64,000 nucleotides of DNA, from positions 25,401 to 89,400 of the forward strand of contig CANRPJ010000010.1 in assembly GCA_947632485.1 (NCBI GenBank), in the 5' to 3' direction. Origin of the DNA: an uncultured Muribaculaceae bacterium. Its GTDB lineage: Bacteria; Bacteroidota; Bacteroidia; Bacteroidales; Muribaculaceae. A program made the position numbers and the translations under genes. The notes under the pieces were generated by a model. That model was not told the origin of the DNA and did not search any database. It was given only the letters and a program-made list of their open reading frames with translations. Position 1 is the first letter of the stretch; each line of letters starts with the position of its first letter. Positions 44,404 to 54,022 of the stretch are shown here, one piece after another.

Positions 44404-45816
44404 ATGGTGAAAAGACTGTTGTTTAGCTTATTGGCAGGCATCTCGATGATGAGTGCGAGTGCCGATGTGATTACCGATGCGCAGGAGCTGATTGAGGCAG
44501 GTGAATATGCCGCCGCGGCGCAGTTGCTAAGAGCCGATATGGGATCTCTTAAGGCTGCGCGTATTGGTGCTGCCAACCAGTTGCTCGGAGAGTGCCTCTA
44601 CGAGCTTGGCGACTATCAGGAGGCCCGCAGCTGTTTCGATAAGGCAAAAGCGAAAGGAGTAGCTGACGCGTCACTTTATCTGGGGCGACTCGATTTCCTC
44701 GACTATGATTTCGAGAATGCTGGTGCCAATTATAACCGCTACAGGGAGTTGATGCGCAAATCGCGCAAAGAAGTAAGCGAAGATATTGAGGCTGAGGAGG
44801 AGCGTCTGAATCTCGCTGAAGGTTTTCTCGAGAGGGTAGAGAAGATAGCAATAATCGATAGTCTCAATTTGCCTAAAGACGACTTCTTCAAGAGCTACCG
44901 GCTTCCTGCTTCGGCCGGATCGCTGCGCGATGCTTCCGTGCTTCCTTTCAAGGAGCTCAGAGATCTGCCGGGAGCTGTCTTTGTAAATGAGGGTCAGGAT
45001 CGTATGTTCTGGTCGCAGCCGGACGCCGACGGGCTGCAGCGGCTGATGGAGACTCAGCTGCTCACCGACGGCACCTGGCATTCACCTATGCCTATCGATA
45101 GCCTTGCGGCGGGTTCAGATGCCGCATGGCCTTTCATGATGGGCGATGGAGTGACCCTTTATTTCGCTTCTGACGGTGAGGAATCTCTCGGTGGCTATGA
45201 CATATTCGTGGCCAACCGCGATGCAGCTACCGGGAAGTTTATGCAGCCGCAAAACATGGGAATGCCCTATAATTCGCCCGCCGACGATTATATGCTTGCC
45301 CTTGATGAGCTTAACAATGTAGGCTGGTGGGCCACCGACCGCAATTCACCGGAAGGCTATGTTACGGTCTATGCTTTCGTGCCCAACGATCTGCGCCGTA
45401 ACTATGATCCGGAGACCGACGATGTGGCTTCATTTGCCCGGATCGACGATTATAAGGCTACCTGGGACGGCAACGATTACACTCAGCTTCTTAGCGAGAT
45501 AGCTTCTATCGATCCTTCGGCCACGCCGAAAAAAGCTGATTTCCACCTGCCGATGCCGGGACTCAGGGAATACACGAGCTATTCCGATTTCAAGAGCGCG
45601 GAAGCCAGAGCGCTGGCCAAGAGATATTTCTCTGAGCAGAAGCAGCTTGAAGATGCCGAGCAGGAGCTCCGCAAGATGAGGCAGCAATATCACGTAGGCA
45701 AAAATCCTACTTTGGGAAATAAGATACGCACAGCCGAGAGCAATATCGAGCATCGGCGTGCCGATCTTAAGAAAATGAGGAGCGATCTCTATAAGGCTGA
45801 GACCGCCGGACGATAA
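44404..45816 (+). CDS. Exported TPR and PD40 (WD40-like propeller) protein
   Basis: This 470-residue exported protein begins with a signal peptide (MVKRLLFSLLAGISMMSASA). An ATG six codons upstream (44386) is also possible. TPR-like helices fill about 22-130 (AQELIEAGEYAAAAQLLRAD, GDYQEARSCFDKAKAKG). A beta-propeller-like region with PD40 motifs follows (GVTLYFASDGEESLGGYDIF; SPADDYMLALDELNNVGWWA). The C terminus is a coiled coil (about 400-470). Similar Bacteroidales proteins sit in the periplasm or at the outer membrane; no partner is evident here. Confidence 0.75.
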   Translation: MVKRLLFSLLAGISMMSASADVITDAQELIEAGEYAAAAQLLRADMGSLKAARIGAANQLLGECLYELGDYQEARSCFDKAKAKGVADASLYLGRLDFLDYDFENAGANYNRYRELMRKSRKEVSEDIEAEEERLNLAEGFLERVEKIAIIDSLNLPKDDFFKSYRLPASAGSLRDASVLPFKELRDLPGAVFVNEGQDRMFWSQPDADGLQRLMETQLLTDGTWHSPMPIDSLAAGSDAAWPFMMGDGVTLYFASDGEESLGGYDIFVANRDAATGKFMQPQNMGMPYNSPADDYMLALDELNNVGWWATDRNSPEGYVTVYAFVPNDLRRNYDPETDDVASFARIDDYKATWDGNDYTQLLSEIASIDPSATPKKADFHLPMPGLREYTSYSDFKSAEARALAKRYFSEQKQLEDAEQELRKMRQQYHVGKNPTLGNKIRTAESNIEHRRADLKKMRSDLYKAETAGR

Positions 45817-45842
45817 GTAAAAACCTATAAATCACCATAATC

Positions 45843-47306
45843 TTGATTTCTTTCGTCATTGCGTTAGCCGCGCTTATTATTGGCTATTTCGTATATGGGC
45901 GCTTTGTGGCCCGGGTTGTCGGCGTCGATCCATCGCGCCCCACTCCGGTGCAGACAATGGCCGATGGGGTGGATTATGTAGAACTCCCCACATGGAAAAT
46001 CTTTCTTATCCAGTTTCTTAACATTGCCGGCCTCGGACCGATCTTCGGCGCCATAATGGGTGTGATGTATGGCCCGGCGGCTTTCCTTTGGATCGTGTTT
46101 GGTACAATCTTTGCAGGAGCCGTCCACGACTTCACTTCCGGTTTGCTTAGCCTTCGCGAAGGCGGTGCCTCGTTGCCTGAGATCGTAGGTCAGGAGTTGG
46201 GGCAGAAAGTGAAAGGAGTGTTAAGGGTGTTTGCTCTGCTTCTGATGATTCTGGTTGGAGCCGTGTTTGTCTATAATCCGGCTGATCTTCTGGCTATGCT
46301 CACCCCGGATCATCTTGACCGTCTTTTCTGGATAGTGGTGATATTTGCCTATTATATGGCTGCTACGCTGCTTCCTATCGATAAGCTGATCGGAAAGCTC
46401 TATCCGCTTTTCGGAGTGGCGCTCCTCTTTATGGCGCTGGGTATCATGGTGATGCTCTTCGTGCATTCATCTACCGTGCCTGAAATTTGGGATCAGTTCT
46501 ACAATCATAAGCCTGATCCGGAGGCTAATCCGATTTTCCCGATGATGTTCGTATCCATAGCCTGCGGAGCGATAAGCGGCTTCCATGCCACTCAGTCGCC
46601 GATGATGGCCCGGTGCCTGAAATCAGAGAAATATGCCCGCCCGGTGTTCTATGGCGCTATGGTCACAGAGGGCATCGTAGCCCTGATATGGGCTGCTGCG
46701 GCAGTAGCCTTTACCGGTGGCTACGGGCAGCTTCAGGACTTTCTGGGAAGCGGATCGCCCGCGCTCCTGGTCGACAGGCTTTCGCGCACATGGCTCGGAG
46801 CGTTCGGAGGCATTCTGGCTATTCTGGGTGTGATCGCCGCTCCTATCACTTCCGGTGATACCGCCCTGAGGTCGGCGCGCCTGATAGCGGCTGACTTCAT
46901 GAGCATCAAGCAGAAGAAGATAGCCAAGAGGCTTCTGGTTTCCATTCCTATCTTCGTGTTATGCTTCATCATCATGCTTTTGCCCTACGATGCGCTGTGG
47001 CGTTATTTCGCGTGGTGCAACCAGGTGCTGAGTGTGTTCACACTCTGGGCCGTTACCGTTTGGCTCGCGCGCAATCGCAAGCTGTTCATTATCACTCTCG
47101 TGCCGGCGCTATTCATGACTTGCGTCACAGTGACCTACATATTCTTTGCTCCGGAAGGCTTCAGCGCCATTACTGAACATATTCTGGGAGTTGCAATCGA
47201 CTATTGGATAGCTGTAGGAATAGGTTGCGGCGTGGCGGCTGCATTCCTTGGTCTGTTCATGCGTTATCTTCAGGGATTGAGGCGTGAAAACCTTATGGCG
47301 GCATGA
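45843..47306 (+). CDS. cstA: CstA-family peptide/carbon-starvation transporter
   Basis: This 487-residue membrane protein has about 12 hydrophobic segments. CstA homologues import pyruvate or peptides on starvation. Family marks are GYFVYGRFVARVVGVDPSRP, FLIQFLNIAGLGPIFGAIMG and GAISGFHATQSPMMARC. No ATG fits the N terminus: translation appears to start at TTG (45843, MISFVIALAALIIGY), since the first in-frame ATG would delete TM1. It overlaps the next gene by 4 bp (ATGA). Confidence 0.87.
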   Translation: MISFVIALAALIIGYFVYGRFVARVVGVDPSRPTPVQTMADGVDYVELPTWKIFLIQFLNIAGLGPIFGAIMGVMYGPAAFLWIVFGTIFAGAVHDFTSGLLSLREGGASLPEIVGQELGQKVKGVLRVFALLLMILVGAVFVYNPADLLAMLTPDHLDRLFWIVVIFAYYMAATLLPIDKLIGKLYPLFGVALLFMALGIMVMLFVHSSTVPEIWDQFYNHKPDPEANPIFPMMFVSIACGAISGFHATQSPMMARCLKSEKYARPVFYGAMVTEGIVALIWAAAAVAFTGGYGQLQDFLGSGSPALLVDRLSRTWLGAFGGILAILGVIAAPITSGDTALRSARLIAADFMSIKQKKIAKRLLVSIPIFVLCFIIMLLPYDALWRYFAWCNQVLSVFTLWAVTVWLARNRKLFIITLVPALFMTCVTVTYIFFAPEGFSAITEHILGVAIDYWIAVGIGCGVAAAFLGLFMRYLQGLRRENLMAA

Positions 47307-48133
47307 GTAGGCTCTCACCGGTAGAAGCTGCTGCTTCTACCCGCGCATATAATTTCCATAGCCACACTCAGTTTTGCGATGGCAAAGCCTCGATGGAGGA
47401 AATGGCTGCCGCTGCTCTCGGGCAGGGCATGGAGCATTATGGATTCAGTCCTCATTCCCCGATAATATGCCCTTCCGGGGCCAATATGAAGGCTGATGAT
47501 CTCCAGGCTTACTTCGATGAGGCAGCGCGGCTCAGAGACCTGTATGGAGACAAGCTGGAGGTATATACCGGCATGGAGATTGATTGGCTCGATGCAGACT
47601 TCGGACCGCACATCGATTTCTTTCAGAAGATGCCCCTCGACTACAGCATCGGGTCAGTCCATTTTCTCCGTAATCGCGAAGGGGAGTGGGTGGATATAGA
47701 TGGGCGCCCTGAGCGCTTTCTGCGATATCTTGATGAAAAGTTTCGCGGAGACCTCAGGGGAGTAGTGGAACGCTATTTCGAGCAGGAGCTCTATATGATT
47801 GAGCGTGGTGGGTTTACAATTCTTGGCCATTGCGACAAGATTTCCCGCAATGCATCAGCGCGCGATCCGCAGATCGAGTCCTACGGCTGGTATCAGGCTC
47901 TCCTTGCCGATGTGGTCGAGGCCTGTGCGAGCAGGAAGCTGCCGGTTGAGATCAATACCCGTCGCGCCGAATCGGAAGACCGCTATTTTCCGCGCGAAAG
48001 CGTGTGGCGGAGTCTGGCGGATAGGAATGTGCCCTTGATCGTGAATAGCGATGCCCATGAGCCGGAAGGAATTTCTTCAGGACGAGAAAAGGCATTTGCC
48101 GCTCTCAGGCGTTTAGATATAAAAACACCTTGA
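47303..48133 (+). CDS. PHP-family phosphatase, histidinol-phosphatase-like
   Basis: This 276-residue metal-dependent phosphoesterase has the first PHP motif NFHSHTQFCDG, then GFSPHSPI, GMEIDWL, GHCDKISRN and NSDAHEPEG. The layout fits HisJ/HisK-type histidinol phosphatases, although in a Bacteroidales genome the PHP protein may have another substrate. Overlaps cstA by 4 bp. Normal length. Confidence 0.82.
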   Translation: MSRLSPVEAAASTRAYNFHSHTQFCDGKASMEEMAAAALGQGMEHYGFSPHSPIICPSGANMKADDLQAYFDEAARLRDLYGDKLEVYTGMEIDWLDADFGPHIDFFQKMPLDYSIGSVHFLRNREGEWVDIDGRPERFLRYLDEKFRGDLRGVVERYFEQELYMIERGGFTILGHCDKISRNASARDPQIESYGWYQALLADVVEACASRKLPVEINTRRAESEDRYFPRESVWRSLADRNVPLIVNSDAHEPEGISSGREKAFAALRRLDIKTP

Positions 48134-48137
48134 ATCT

Positions 48138-48614
48138 ATGAATATAGGAGATAAATTACCCGACCTTCTCGGCTATGATGCCGACGGTAAGGAAGTGAGG
48201 CTGTCAAACTGGCCCGGAAAGCGATTTGTAGTATTCTTCTATCCGAAAGACAATACTCCAGGCTGCACTGCCGAGGCCTGCTCGTTGCGCGATGCCCGCG
48301 GCGATCTTGACCAGATGGGCTATCAGCTCATCGGAGTGAGCGGAGGCACTGAGAGCACTCATCGCAAATTTGCCGCCACATGGTCGCTGCCGATGCCGCT
48401 GGTGCTCGATAAGGATCATAGTCTGGCTGAACTCTGCGGAGTGTGGCAGCTTAAGAAAATGGCAGGGCGCGAGTATATGGGTATCGTAAGAACCACATTT
48501 ATAGTAGACTGCGACGGTACAATAACCGACGTGATCCGCAAGGTAGATACTAAGAATGCTGCAGAGCAGGTATTTGCCCTGCTCGATGGCCGCAACTCCC
48601 TGAATCCCGCTTGA
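48138..48614 (+). CDS. bcp: Thioredoxin-dependent peroxiredoxin, Bcp type
   Basis: This 158-residue peroxidase reduces peroxides. The peroxidatic Cys lies in FYPKDNTPGCTAEACSLRD, where the second Cys five residues on is the Bcp-type resolving Cys. It has no signal peptide, so it is cytoplasmic. It is 4 bp after the PHP gene, and its stop overlaps the next TTG start (TTGA). Confidence 0.92.
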   Translation: MNIGDKLPDLLGYDADGKEVRLSNWPGKRFVVFFYPKDNTPGCTAEACSLRDARGDLDQMGYQLIGVSGGTESTHRKFAATWSLPMPLVLDKDHSLAELCGVWQLKKMAGREYMGIVRTTFIVDCDGTITDVIRKVDTKNAAEQVFALLDGRNSLNPA

Positions 48615-49630
48615 CGAGAGCTACGATCGGTATTCCGGTTTTCAACGGCGCCCGCTATCTTGGCGAGGCGCTCGCTTCTGCGTGTAATGCTGCCGATGAG
48701 GAAACGGAGATTCTGGTGGTCGACGATGGTTCTACCGACTCTTCGGCTTCAATTGTAAAGGAGTGGGCTGCGCGCGATAGCCGAGTGCGCCTGGTGAGCC
48801 ACAGGAAGAACGAGGGGCTTGGCCCTGCCCGAAATACGATTATCGATGAGGCTCGCGGGCGCTGGCTGCTGTTTCTCGATTCTGACGACCTGATTTCTCC
48901 TGATATCCTTCCGCGCGCTTTGGAGGCGATAGGAGAGGCACCTCTGTTGAGATTTCCTATAGCAACCTGGAGCGGTGGAAAACTGCCGTTTTACGTTTCG
49001 GACAGCAGTGCTGAAGTCGTCAGCTCTCCGGAGCAGTTGCGAGAGGCTGCTCTCGGTGCGCTTCTTCCCGATATGCAGAAAGGAGGCTTCGGCGGGTCGG
49101 CCTGCGGAGCTCTCTATCTGGCTGATTTCCTGCGAAGTCGCAAGTTGCGGTTCAGCCCCAGGAAAGAATGCCTCTCAGAAGATTATCTCTTTTCGTTTGA
49201 GTGTATTGCCGAAGCGTCAGAGTTAGTCTGGCTGCCCGATGTGCTATATGCCTACAGGGTGAATCCGGAGTCGAAGACTCATACTCCGGATCCATTGATG
49301 ATGGTTCATATCGAGCAATATTGCCGCGAGTTGGAGCAGGTGGCAGCCCGTCATGGAATGGCTGCCGAGGGGAGGCGTATTGCTCTCTGTGCGTTTGCCG
49401 GCTGTGTGGCCGGTCTTGCAAAGCAAGTGGTAGGCAGTGGCATCGATGAGCGCGAATGGTATGAGCGTCAGTTGGCAAGCCCTGCGTTGAGCGAGGTTAA
49501 GCATCGCATCAGCCCCGGAATTGTGCCGCTTCGATGGTATGTGGTGTTTCGCGCCTTTGCCTCAGGTCGCTTCCGGCTGTGGCGTATGCTCGTGAAGATG
49601 CGCGACTTGGTCAGGCGTTCTCCTGAATAG
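48611..49630 (+). CDS. Glycosyltransferase family 2
   Basis: This 339-residue GT-A enzyme begins at TTG (48611; MTRATIGIPVFNGARYL), overlapping the bcp stop as TTGA, since no ATG precedes the catalytic fold. It shows VVDDGSTDSSASIVKEW and LLFLDSDDLIS (DxD-like metal site). The C terminus is basic. Donor and acceptor are unknown. Its 3' end overlaps the convergent nhaA by 20 bp. Confidence 0.85.
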   Translation: MTRATIGIPVFNGARYLGEALASACNAADEETEILVVDDGSTDSSASIVKEWAARDSRVRLVSHRKNEGLGPARNTIIDEARGRWLLFLDSDDLISPDILPRALEAIGEAPLLRFPIATWSGGKLPFYVSDSSAEVVSSPEQLREAALGALLPDMQKGGFGGSACGALYLADFLRSRKLRFSPRKECLSEDYLFSFECIAEASELVWLPDVLYAYRVNPESKTHTPDPLMMVHIEQYCRELEQVAARHGMAAEGRRIALCAFAGCVAGLAKQVVGSGIDEREWYERQLASPALSEVKHRISPGIVPLRWYVVFRAFASGRFRLWRMLVKMRDLVRRSPE

Positions 49631-50993
49631 CGCTGTCGGCTGATTTCCGATTCTTTCCGGGAAGCGTAAGATAGAGAATGAGCCAGCCCAGGATTCCTGC
49701 CAGGAATGAGCCCACCAAGATGCCGAGTTTCGCATTGTTGAGGATTGCCGACAAGTAGGGATCGCCTGAGCCGAAAGAGAGATTGGCTATGAAGAGCGAT
49801 ACCGTGAAGCCGATGCCTCCGAGCAGAGCTACTCCCGCTATCTGTTTCCAGTCGGAGCCTTCCGGCATAGGAGCCCATTTGAGTTTAACCGCTATCCATG
49901 AGAAGAGCAGGATACCGATGAATTTTCCTCCTACCAGACCGCAGATGATAGCGGCGCTTACCCCCTGAAAGATTTGTGACGCTTCCAGATCGCCAAACCA
50001 AATACCTGCGTTGGCAAATGCGAAGAGCGGCACTATCAGGTAGTTTACCACCGGGTGAAGCGAGTCTTCCATGTCTTGAAGCGGTGAAATCACTTTGTCT
50101 GAAGCCGATTCAATCTCTTTGAGCCAGTTGAGCTGCTCCTTCGTGAGGATACTCTTAGAGTAGAGCCGCTCATCATCTTCGCTGGCGAAGTGGCCTATAT
50201 TGCGGCGTATGGTCTTGATATAGCCCTTGGGAGCGTAGATAGGCCTTGCCGGCACGCAGAAGGCTATCAGCACTCCGGCTATAGTAGGGTGAATACCGGC
50301 ATTAAGGAATAAAAACCATACGAACGCTCCGATGCCGAGATAGAATATCTTGCTCTGGATCTGCAGCTTGCCTCCGAGTGCAAGCACTCCGAGAAGGATT
50401 GCCGCCGCTCCGAGCATAGCGAAATTGATATGGTCGGAGTAGAAAATAGCTATCACCAGGATACCGCCTATATCATCGACTACAGCCAGAGTGGTCAGGA
50501 AAATTTTCAGGCTGACCGGCACACGGCTGCCCAGCATGGCAAGCACTCCGAGCGAGAAAGCTATATCAGTGGCCATCGGTATCGCCGCTCCTCCGATATA
50601 GTCGCTGCCGCGGCCCATGAGGAAGAAAATCAGCACCGGCATGCCCATACCTCCTATAGCAGCCACAATCGGAAGAAGAGCCTGACGGAATGATGAAAGC
50701 TCGCCTACAAGCACCTCCCTCTTGATTTCCAGACCTACAGAGAAGAAAAACACCGCCATCAAGGCATCGTTGATAAAGGCCATGATGCTCATGGGGTGGC
50801 CGTGATGGCTGAAGAGGTTGAAGCCGCCTACCTGTAGAGCCAATTCATGAGTCCAGAGACTGTTATAGAAATCATGCAGGAATGGAAGGTTCACCACAAG
50901 CAGTGCGAGTGCAGTGGCAAACATGAGCACCGTGCCGCCGTTGGTATAATTTTTTAGCGTCTTGCGTGCTGTATAGAAAACTTCGTGAGCCAT
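49611..50993 (-). CDS. nhaA: Na+/H+ antiporter NhaA
   Basis: This 460-residue inner-membrane antiporter exports sodium in exchange for protons. The ion-binding Asp pair region is PMATDIAFSLGVLAMLG, and FFFSVGLEIKREVLVGEL is the NhaA N-terminal hallmark. The start MAHEVFYTARKTL follows family length; a longer upstream reading is unlikely. The C-terminal helices AGVALLGGIGFTVSLFIANL are typical. It is monocistronic and convergent with the glycosyltransferase. Confidence 0.93.
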   Translation of the reverse strand: MAHEVFYTARKTLKNYTNGGTVLMFATALALLVVNLPFLHDFYNSLWTHELALQVGGFNLFSHHGHPMSIMAFINDALMAVFFFSVGLEIKREVLVGELSSFRQALLPIVAAIGGMGMPVLIFFLMGRGSDYIGGAAIPMATDIAFSLGVLAMLGSRVPVSLKIFLTTLAVVDDIGGILVIAIFYSDHINFAMLGAAAILLGVLALGGKLQIQSKIFYLGIGAFVWFLFLNAGIHPTIAGVLIAFCVPARPIYAPKGYIKTIRRNIGHFASEDDERLYSKSILTKEQLNWLKEIESASDKVISPLQDMEDSLHPVVNYLIVPLFAFANAGIWFGDLEASQIFQGVSAAIICGLVGGKFIGILLFSWIAVKLKWAPMPEGSDWKQIAGVALLGGIGFTVSLFIANLSFGSGDPYLSAILNNAKLGILVGSFLAGILGWLILYLTLPGKNRKSADSAIQENA

Positions 50994-51108
50994 AGCTTCA
51001 ATATAGTGGAATACATCTCTCTGATAGGAAAAACATCGTGGAATCGCGATGAGTTCATAAGTTCTCAATCAATGTAGTCCCCCTCAGAATAAAGTCCGGT
51101 GATACGCC

Positions 51109-51179
51109 TTGACATCATTTTGAGGATATAAGTCTGTATGACAGCGATATAACCCTAAATTCGTGTCAAGGCTGTCAAG
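51109..51179. repeat. Palindromic element, copy 2 (diverged)
   Basis: The right half matches copy 1 (248-276) at 31 of 33 positions across 51147-51179, with the arm TGTCAAGGCTGTCAAG (51164-51179). The left arm keeps only CCTTGACA (51109-51116), and the inner part has TGAGGATATA versus TGAGGTTATAT in copy 1. It lies in the 298-bp gene-free spacer between nhaA and an oxidoreductase gene. Confidence 0.65.
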
Positions 51180-51291
51180 TGTCCTATCTCCGGCTAAGCC
51201 TCACACCACCGCTTCCTTCATCGTGAATTGTAAGAAGCATAACAAACCGATATCACTTACAGTGTGTTATAAATAAGAATATTTAGATATT

Positions 51292-51843
51292 ATGGAAACA
51301 GTAAAGAATACACTATTAGTGATTGGTGACCCATATTGGCCGCTGTCAGTTTACAACAAAATCATTGCAGATGATTTGCAGAAAGCTATACCGGGGCTCG
51401 TTGTGAGCAATCTATATGAACAATACCCTGATTACAAGATCGATGTAGAAAAGGAGCAGAAAAAGCTCACAGAGGCGGATAATGTAATCGTACAAGGTCC
51501 GCTCTACTGGTACTCTCTCCCTTCGTTGACCATGCGCTGGGTTGAAGAGGTCTTCACTCACGGGTGGGCCTACGGAAGCGAAGGAACCGCGTTGAAGGGA
51601 AAGAAAGTTGTTGTCGGTATCACTGCCGGAGCTTCCAAAAACGACTATCAAGGAGGAAGATTTGTAATTACCGAGCATGATATAGCCGTAAGATTCCAAG
51701 CCACATTTGAACTATGCAGCATGGACTATAAGGGAGTAGTCTTCAATGGAGGTTTCATGAATATGGGCAATGGCCACGCCGACCCTGTGATGGTTGAGGC
51801 TGCACATCGTCATGCTGAGGAAATCATAAGCAGATTGAAGTAA
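51292..51843 (+). CDS. NAD(P)H-dependent flavodoxin-like oxidoreductase
   Basis: This 183-residue flavodoxin-fold enzyme has the flavin-phosphate region LVIGDPYWPLSVYNK and, at the second binding loop, VQGPLYWYSLPSLTMRWVEEVF. VGITAGASKNDYQGG is typical of KefF/MdaB-type quinone reductases. It probably reduces quinones to guard against stress. It is a single gene; no clear consensus promoter is seen. Confidence 0.85.
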   Translation: METVKNTLLVIGDPYWPLSVYNKIIADDLQKAIPGLVVSNLYEQYPDYKIDVEKEQKKLTEADNVIVQGPLYWYSLPSLTMRWVEEVFTHGWAYGSEGTALKGKKVVVGITAGASKNDYQGGRFVITEHDIAVRFQATFELCSMDYKGVVFNGGFMNMGNGHADPVMVEAAHRHAEEIISRLK

Positions 51844-51951
51844 GGTTGACAGCCTTACTCGAAAGCCTATACCTGACTCAACAGTTTACGCCAGAGCTCA
51901 AGACTCGAAAGAGAGGGTAGCCGCCTTGGTCGGGATATCAGGTTTTTGATT

Positions 51952-51959
51952 ATCTTTGC
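51952..51959 (+). promoter_or_regulatory. -7 element of the umuC promoter
   Basis: TATCTTTG, 16 bp before the start, matches TAnnTTTG. TTG at 51927-51929 is 22 nt away, slightly long. No obvious LexA-type operator is seen. Confidence 0.5.
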
Positions 51960-51974
51960 AGTTAGAAATCCACT

Positions 51975-53219
51975 ATGACTGGACTTGTAGACTGCAATAA
52001 TTTTTTCGTATCCTGCGAGCGGGTGAAGGATCCTTCTCTGGAGGGTAGGGCTGTGGTCGTGCTCAGCAACAACGACGGGTGCGTCGTGGCCCGCAGCAAT
52101 GAGGCGAAGGCATTAGGTATCAAGATGGGGCAGCCTTTCTTCGAGGTGCGCCATCTGGTAGACCGCGGCGAGCTGATAGCCTTGTCGAGCCGGGGGCGCT
52201 TATATAAGGAGATAAGCGGACGCCTGCACCGGATATTCTCCCGCTACGCCCCGCATCAGATAGATTATTCGATCGATGAGGCTTTTCTCGACTTTTCAGG
52301 AATACCTTTAACTGAACTGGAGCCTATGGCAACTCATCTCGTGGCATCTTGCTGGGAGGAGGAGCATATCCCGGTCACTATCGGTATAGCGCCGACCAAG
52401 ACTCTGGCTAAGGTCGTGACGCATCTTTGCAAGCACTCGGGTCGCGGCTGGGGAGTGGTAGGTGATGCAGCCGACTTGCGCACCGCTTTCGATACCATGC
52501 CTGCAGGGGAGCTCTGGGGCATCGGGCGCCGGCTCGCCAAAGCGCTTTTCCGCGAAGGAGTCTATACGGTAGGGCAGTTCATGAGGCGCGACAAGGCCTG
52601 GGTGAAGAAGCTGATGGGAGTGGTCGGGGAGCAGATCTGGCTGGAGCTGAGAGGAGTTCCCTGCAAGAGCCTCGGCGCTTATGAGAGAGCCACACAGGAG
52701 ATGATAAGCGAGACGCGGACGTTTCCTCACGATGAGTTTGACTATGAGATAATCCGTGAGCGTATTACCCGCTATGCCGACCATGTGGCAGAGAAGCTGA
52801 GGGCTATGGGAGGAAGATGCGGTGAGATTACAGTTTTCCTGCGTGGTAACCGCTTCAATGAGGCTACAAAGGATTTCCGGCGCGAGGCATCAGTGCGTTT
52901 CCCATCGCCGGTAATGTCGGCTTCGGTCATAACCGGGGCTGCTGTGGAGGCTCTTGACCGCATCTATACGCCTCAGATAGGCATGAAGCGCGCCGGGGTG
53001 ATACTCTCGCATCTCACCTATGCCAATGTGGTGACGCCCTCGCTTTTCGATCCTGAGCCTGCTCCGGAGCCTGAGGCACACAGGGCTCTGATGAAGGCTA
53101 TCGATGCAGTGAACCGCCGGTATCCGCGTGACAGCGCTCCGGCGCTGAAGAAAGCTACTGTGGCCGCCATGCGCCCCGACAGGAGTTTCAGCACCTTCGG
53201 GCGTGACCGCCAGTTATAA
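51975..53219 (+). CDS. umuC: Y-family DNA polymerase, UmuC-like
   Basis: This 414-residue translesion polymerase has the N-terminal palm motif [15 protein letters not shown] (catalytic Asp), [19 protein letters not shown] and the second carboxylate motif [12 protein letters not shown]. The little-finger domain is C-terminal. It is a UmuC type rather than DinB by motif and length. No umuD lies upstream, so processing or partner use is unclear. exoIII follows after 45 bp, making a small DNA-repair pair. Confidence 0.9.
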   Translation: MTGLVDCNNFFVSCERVKDPSLEGRAVVVLSNNDGCVVARSNEAKALGIKMGQPFFEVRHLVDRGELIALSSRGRLYKEISGRLHRIFSRYAPHQIDYSIDEAFLDFSGIPLTELEPMATHLVASCWEEEHIPVTIGIAPTKTLAKVVTHLCKHSGRGWGVVGDAADLRTAFDTMPAGELWGIGRRLAKALFREGVYTVGQFMRRDKAWVKKLMGVVGEQIWLELRGVPCKSLGAYERATQEMISETRTFPHDEFDYEIIRERITRYADHVAEKLRAMGGRCGEITVFLRGNRFNEATKDFRREASVRFPSPVMSASVITGAAVEALDRIYTPQIGMKRAGVILSHLTYANVVTPSLFDPEPAPEPEAHRALMKAIDAVNRRYPRDSAPALKKATVAAMRPDRSFSTFGRDRQL

Positions 53220-53264
53220 CCAGTTATAAGAGGAGAGACGTTAATATATAAAAGGAAGAAAGAG

Positions 53265-54020
53265 ATGAAATTCGTGTCGTGGAATGTCAACGGGCTGCGG
53301 GCAGTGTGCGGCAAAGGGTTTGCTGATATAGTGAGTGAACTCGATGCCGATTTCTTCTGCGTGCAGGAAACTAAGCTGCAGGAGGGGCAGATTGATCTGC
53401 AGCTTCCGGGCTACTCCTCTTATTGGAGCTACGCGGAGAAGAAGGGCTATTCAGGTGTAGCTGTATTTTCGCGCCATGAGCCTCTCTCGGTGAGGAGAGG
53501 AATCGGAAGCCCCGAGCATGATGCCGAGGGACGCGCCATAACGCTTGAATTTCCTGATTTCTTTCTTGTGAATATCTACGCTCCCAATTCTCAGGGCGCA
53601 CTCCGGCGCTGGGCTTTCAGGGAAGCATGGGAAGATATCTTCCGGAGCTATCTCTCCGCTTTGGCGGTGGAGAAACCGGTAGTGGCGTGTGGTGATTTTA
53701 ATGTGGCCCGTCATGATATCGACCTCAGGTATCCTGAGGAGAATCGCGGCTCGACAGGCTTCAGCGATGAAGAGCGCGGCAAGCTTGAGGAGCTGATCGG
53801 GGCAGGCTTCGTAGATACATACCGCGCGCTTCACCCCGACGAGGAAAAGGTTTACACCTGGTGGAGCTACCAGCGGCTCGCCCGGAAGCGCAACGACGGC
53901 TGGCGGATAGATTATTTCCTGATCTCAGAAAATCTTCTTCCCCGGCTTGAGGCCGCAGATATCCATTCGAAGATAATGGGCAGCGACCACTGTCCGGTAT
54001 CAATCATACTTAATATATAG
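53265..54020 (+). CDS. xthA: Exodeoxyribonuclease III (AP endonuclease)
   Basis: This 251-residue EEP-fold nuclease cuts at abasic sites. It has FVSWNVNGLRAVCGKGF, VQETKLQEGQ (metal Glu), ACGDFNVARHDIDL (catalytic Asp/Asn) and MGSDHCPVSIIL (catalytic His). Start MKFVSWNVNG is preceded by AGGAAGAAAGAG, a rare Shine-Dalgarno-like stretch here. Normal length. Confidence 0.95.
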   Translation: MKFVSWNVNGLRAVCGKGFADIVSELDADFFCVQETKLQEGQIDLQLPGYSSYWSYAEKKGYSGVAVFSRHEPLSVRRGIGSPEHDAEGRAITLEFPDFFLVNIYAPNSQGALRRWAFREAWEDIFRSYLSALAVEKPVVACGDFNVARHDIDLRYPEENRGSTGFSDEERGKLEELIGAGFVDTYRALHPDEEKVYTWWSYQRLARKRNDGWRIDYFLISENLLPRLEAADIHSKIMGSDHCPVSIILNI

Positions 54021-54022
54021 GA

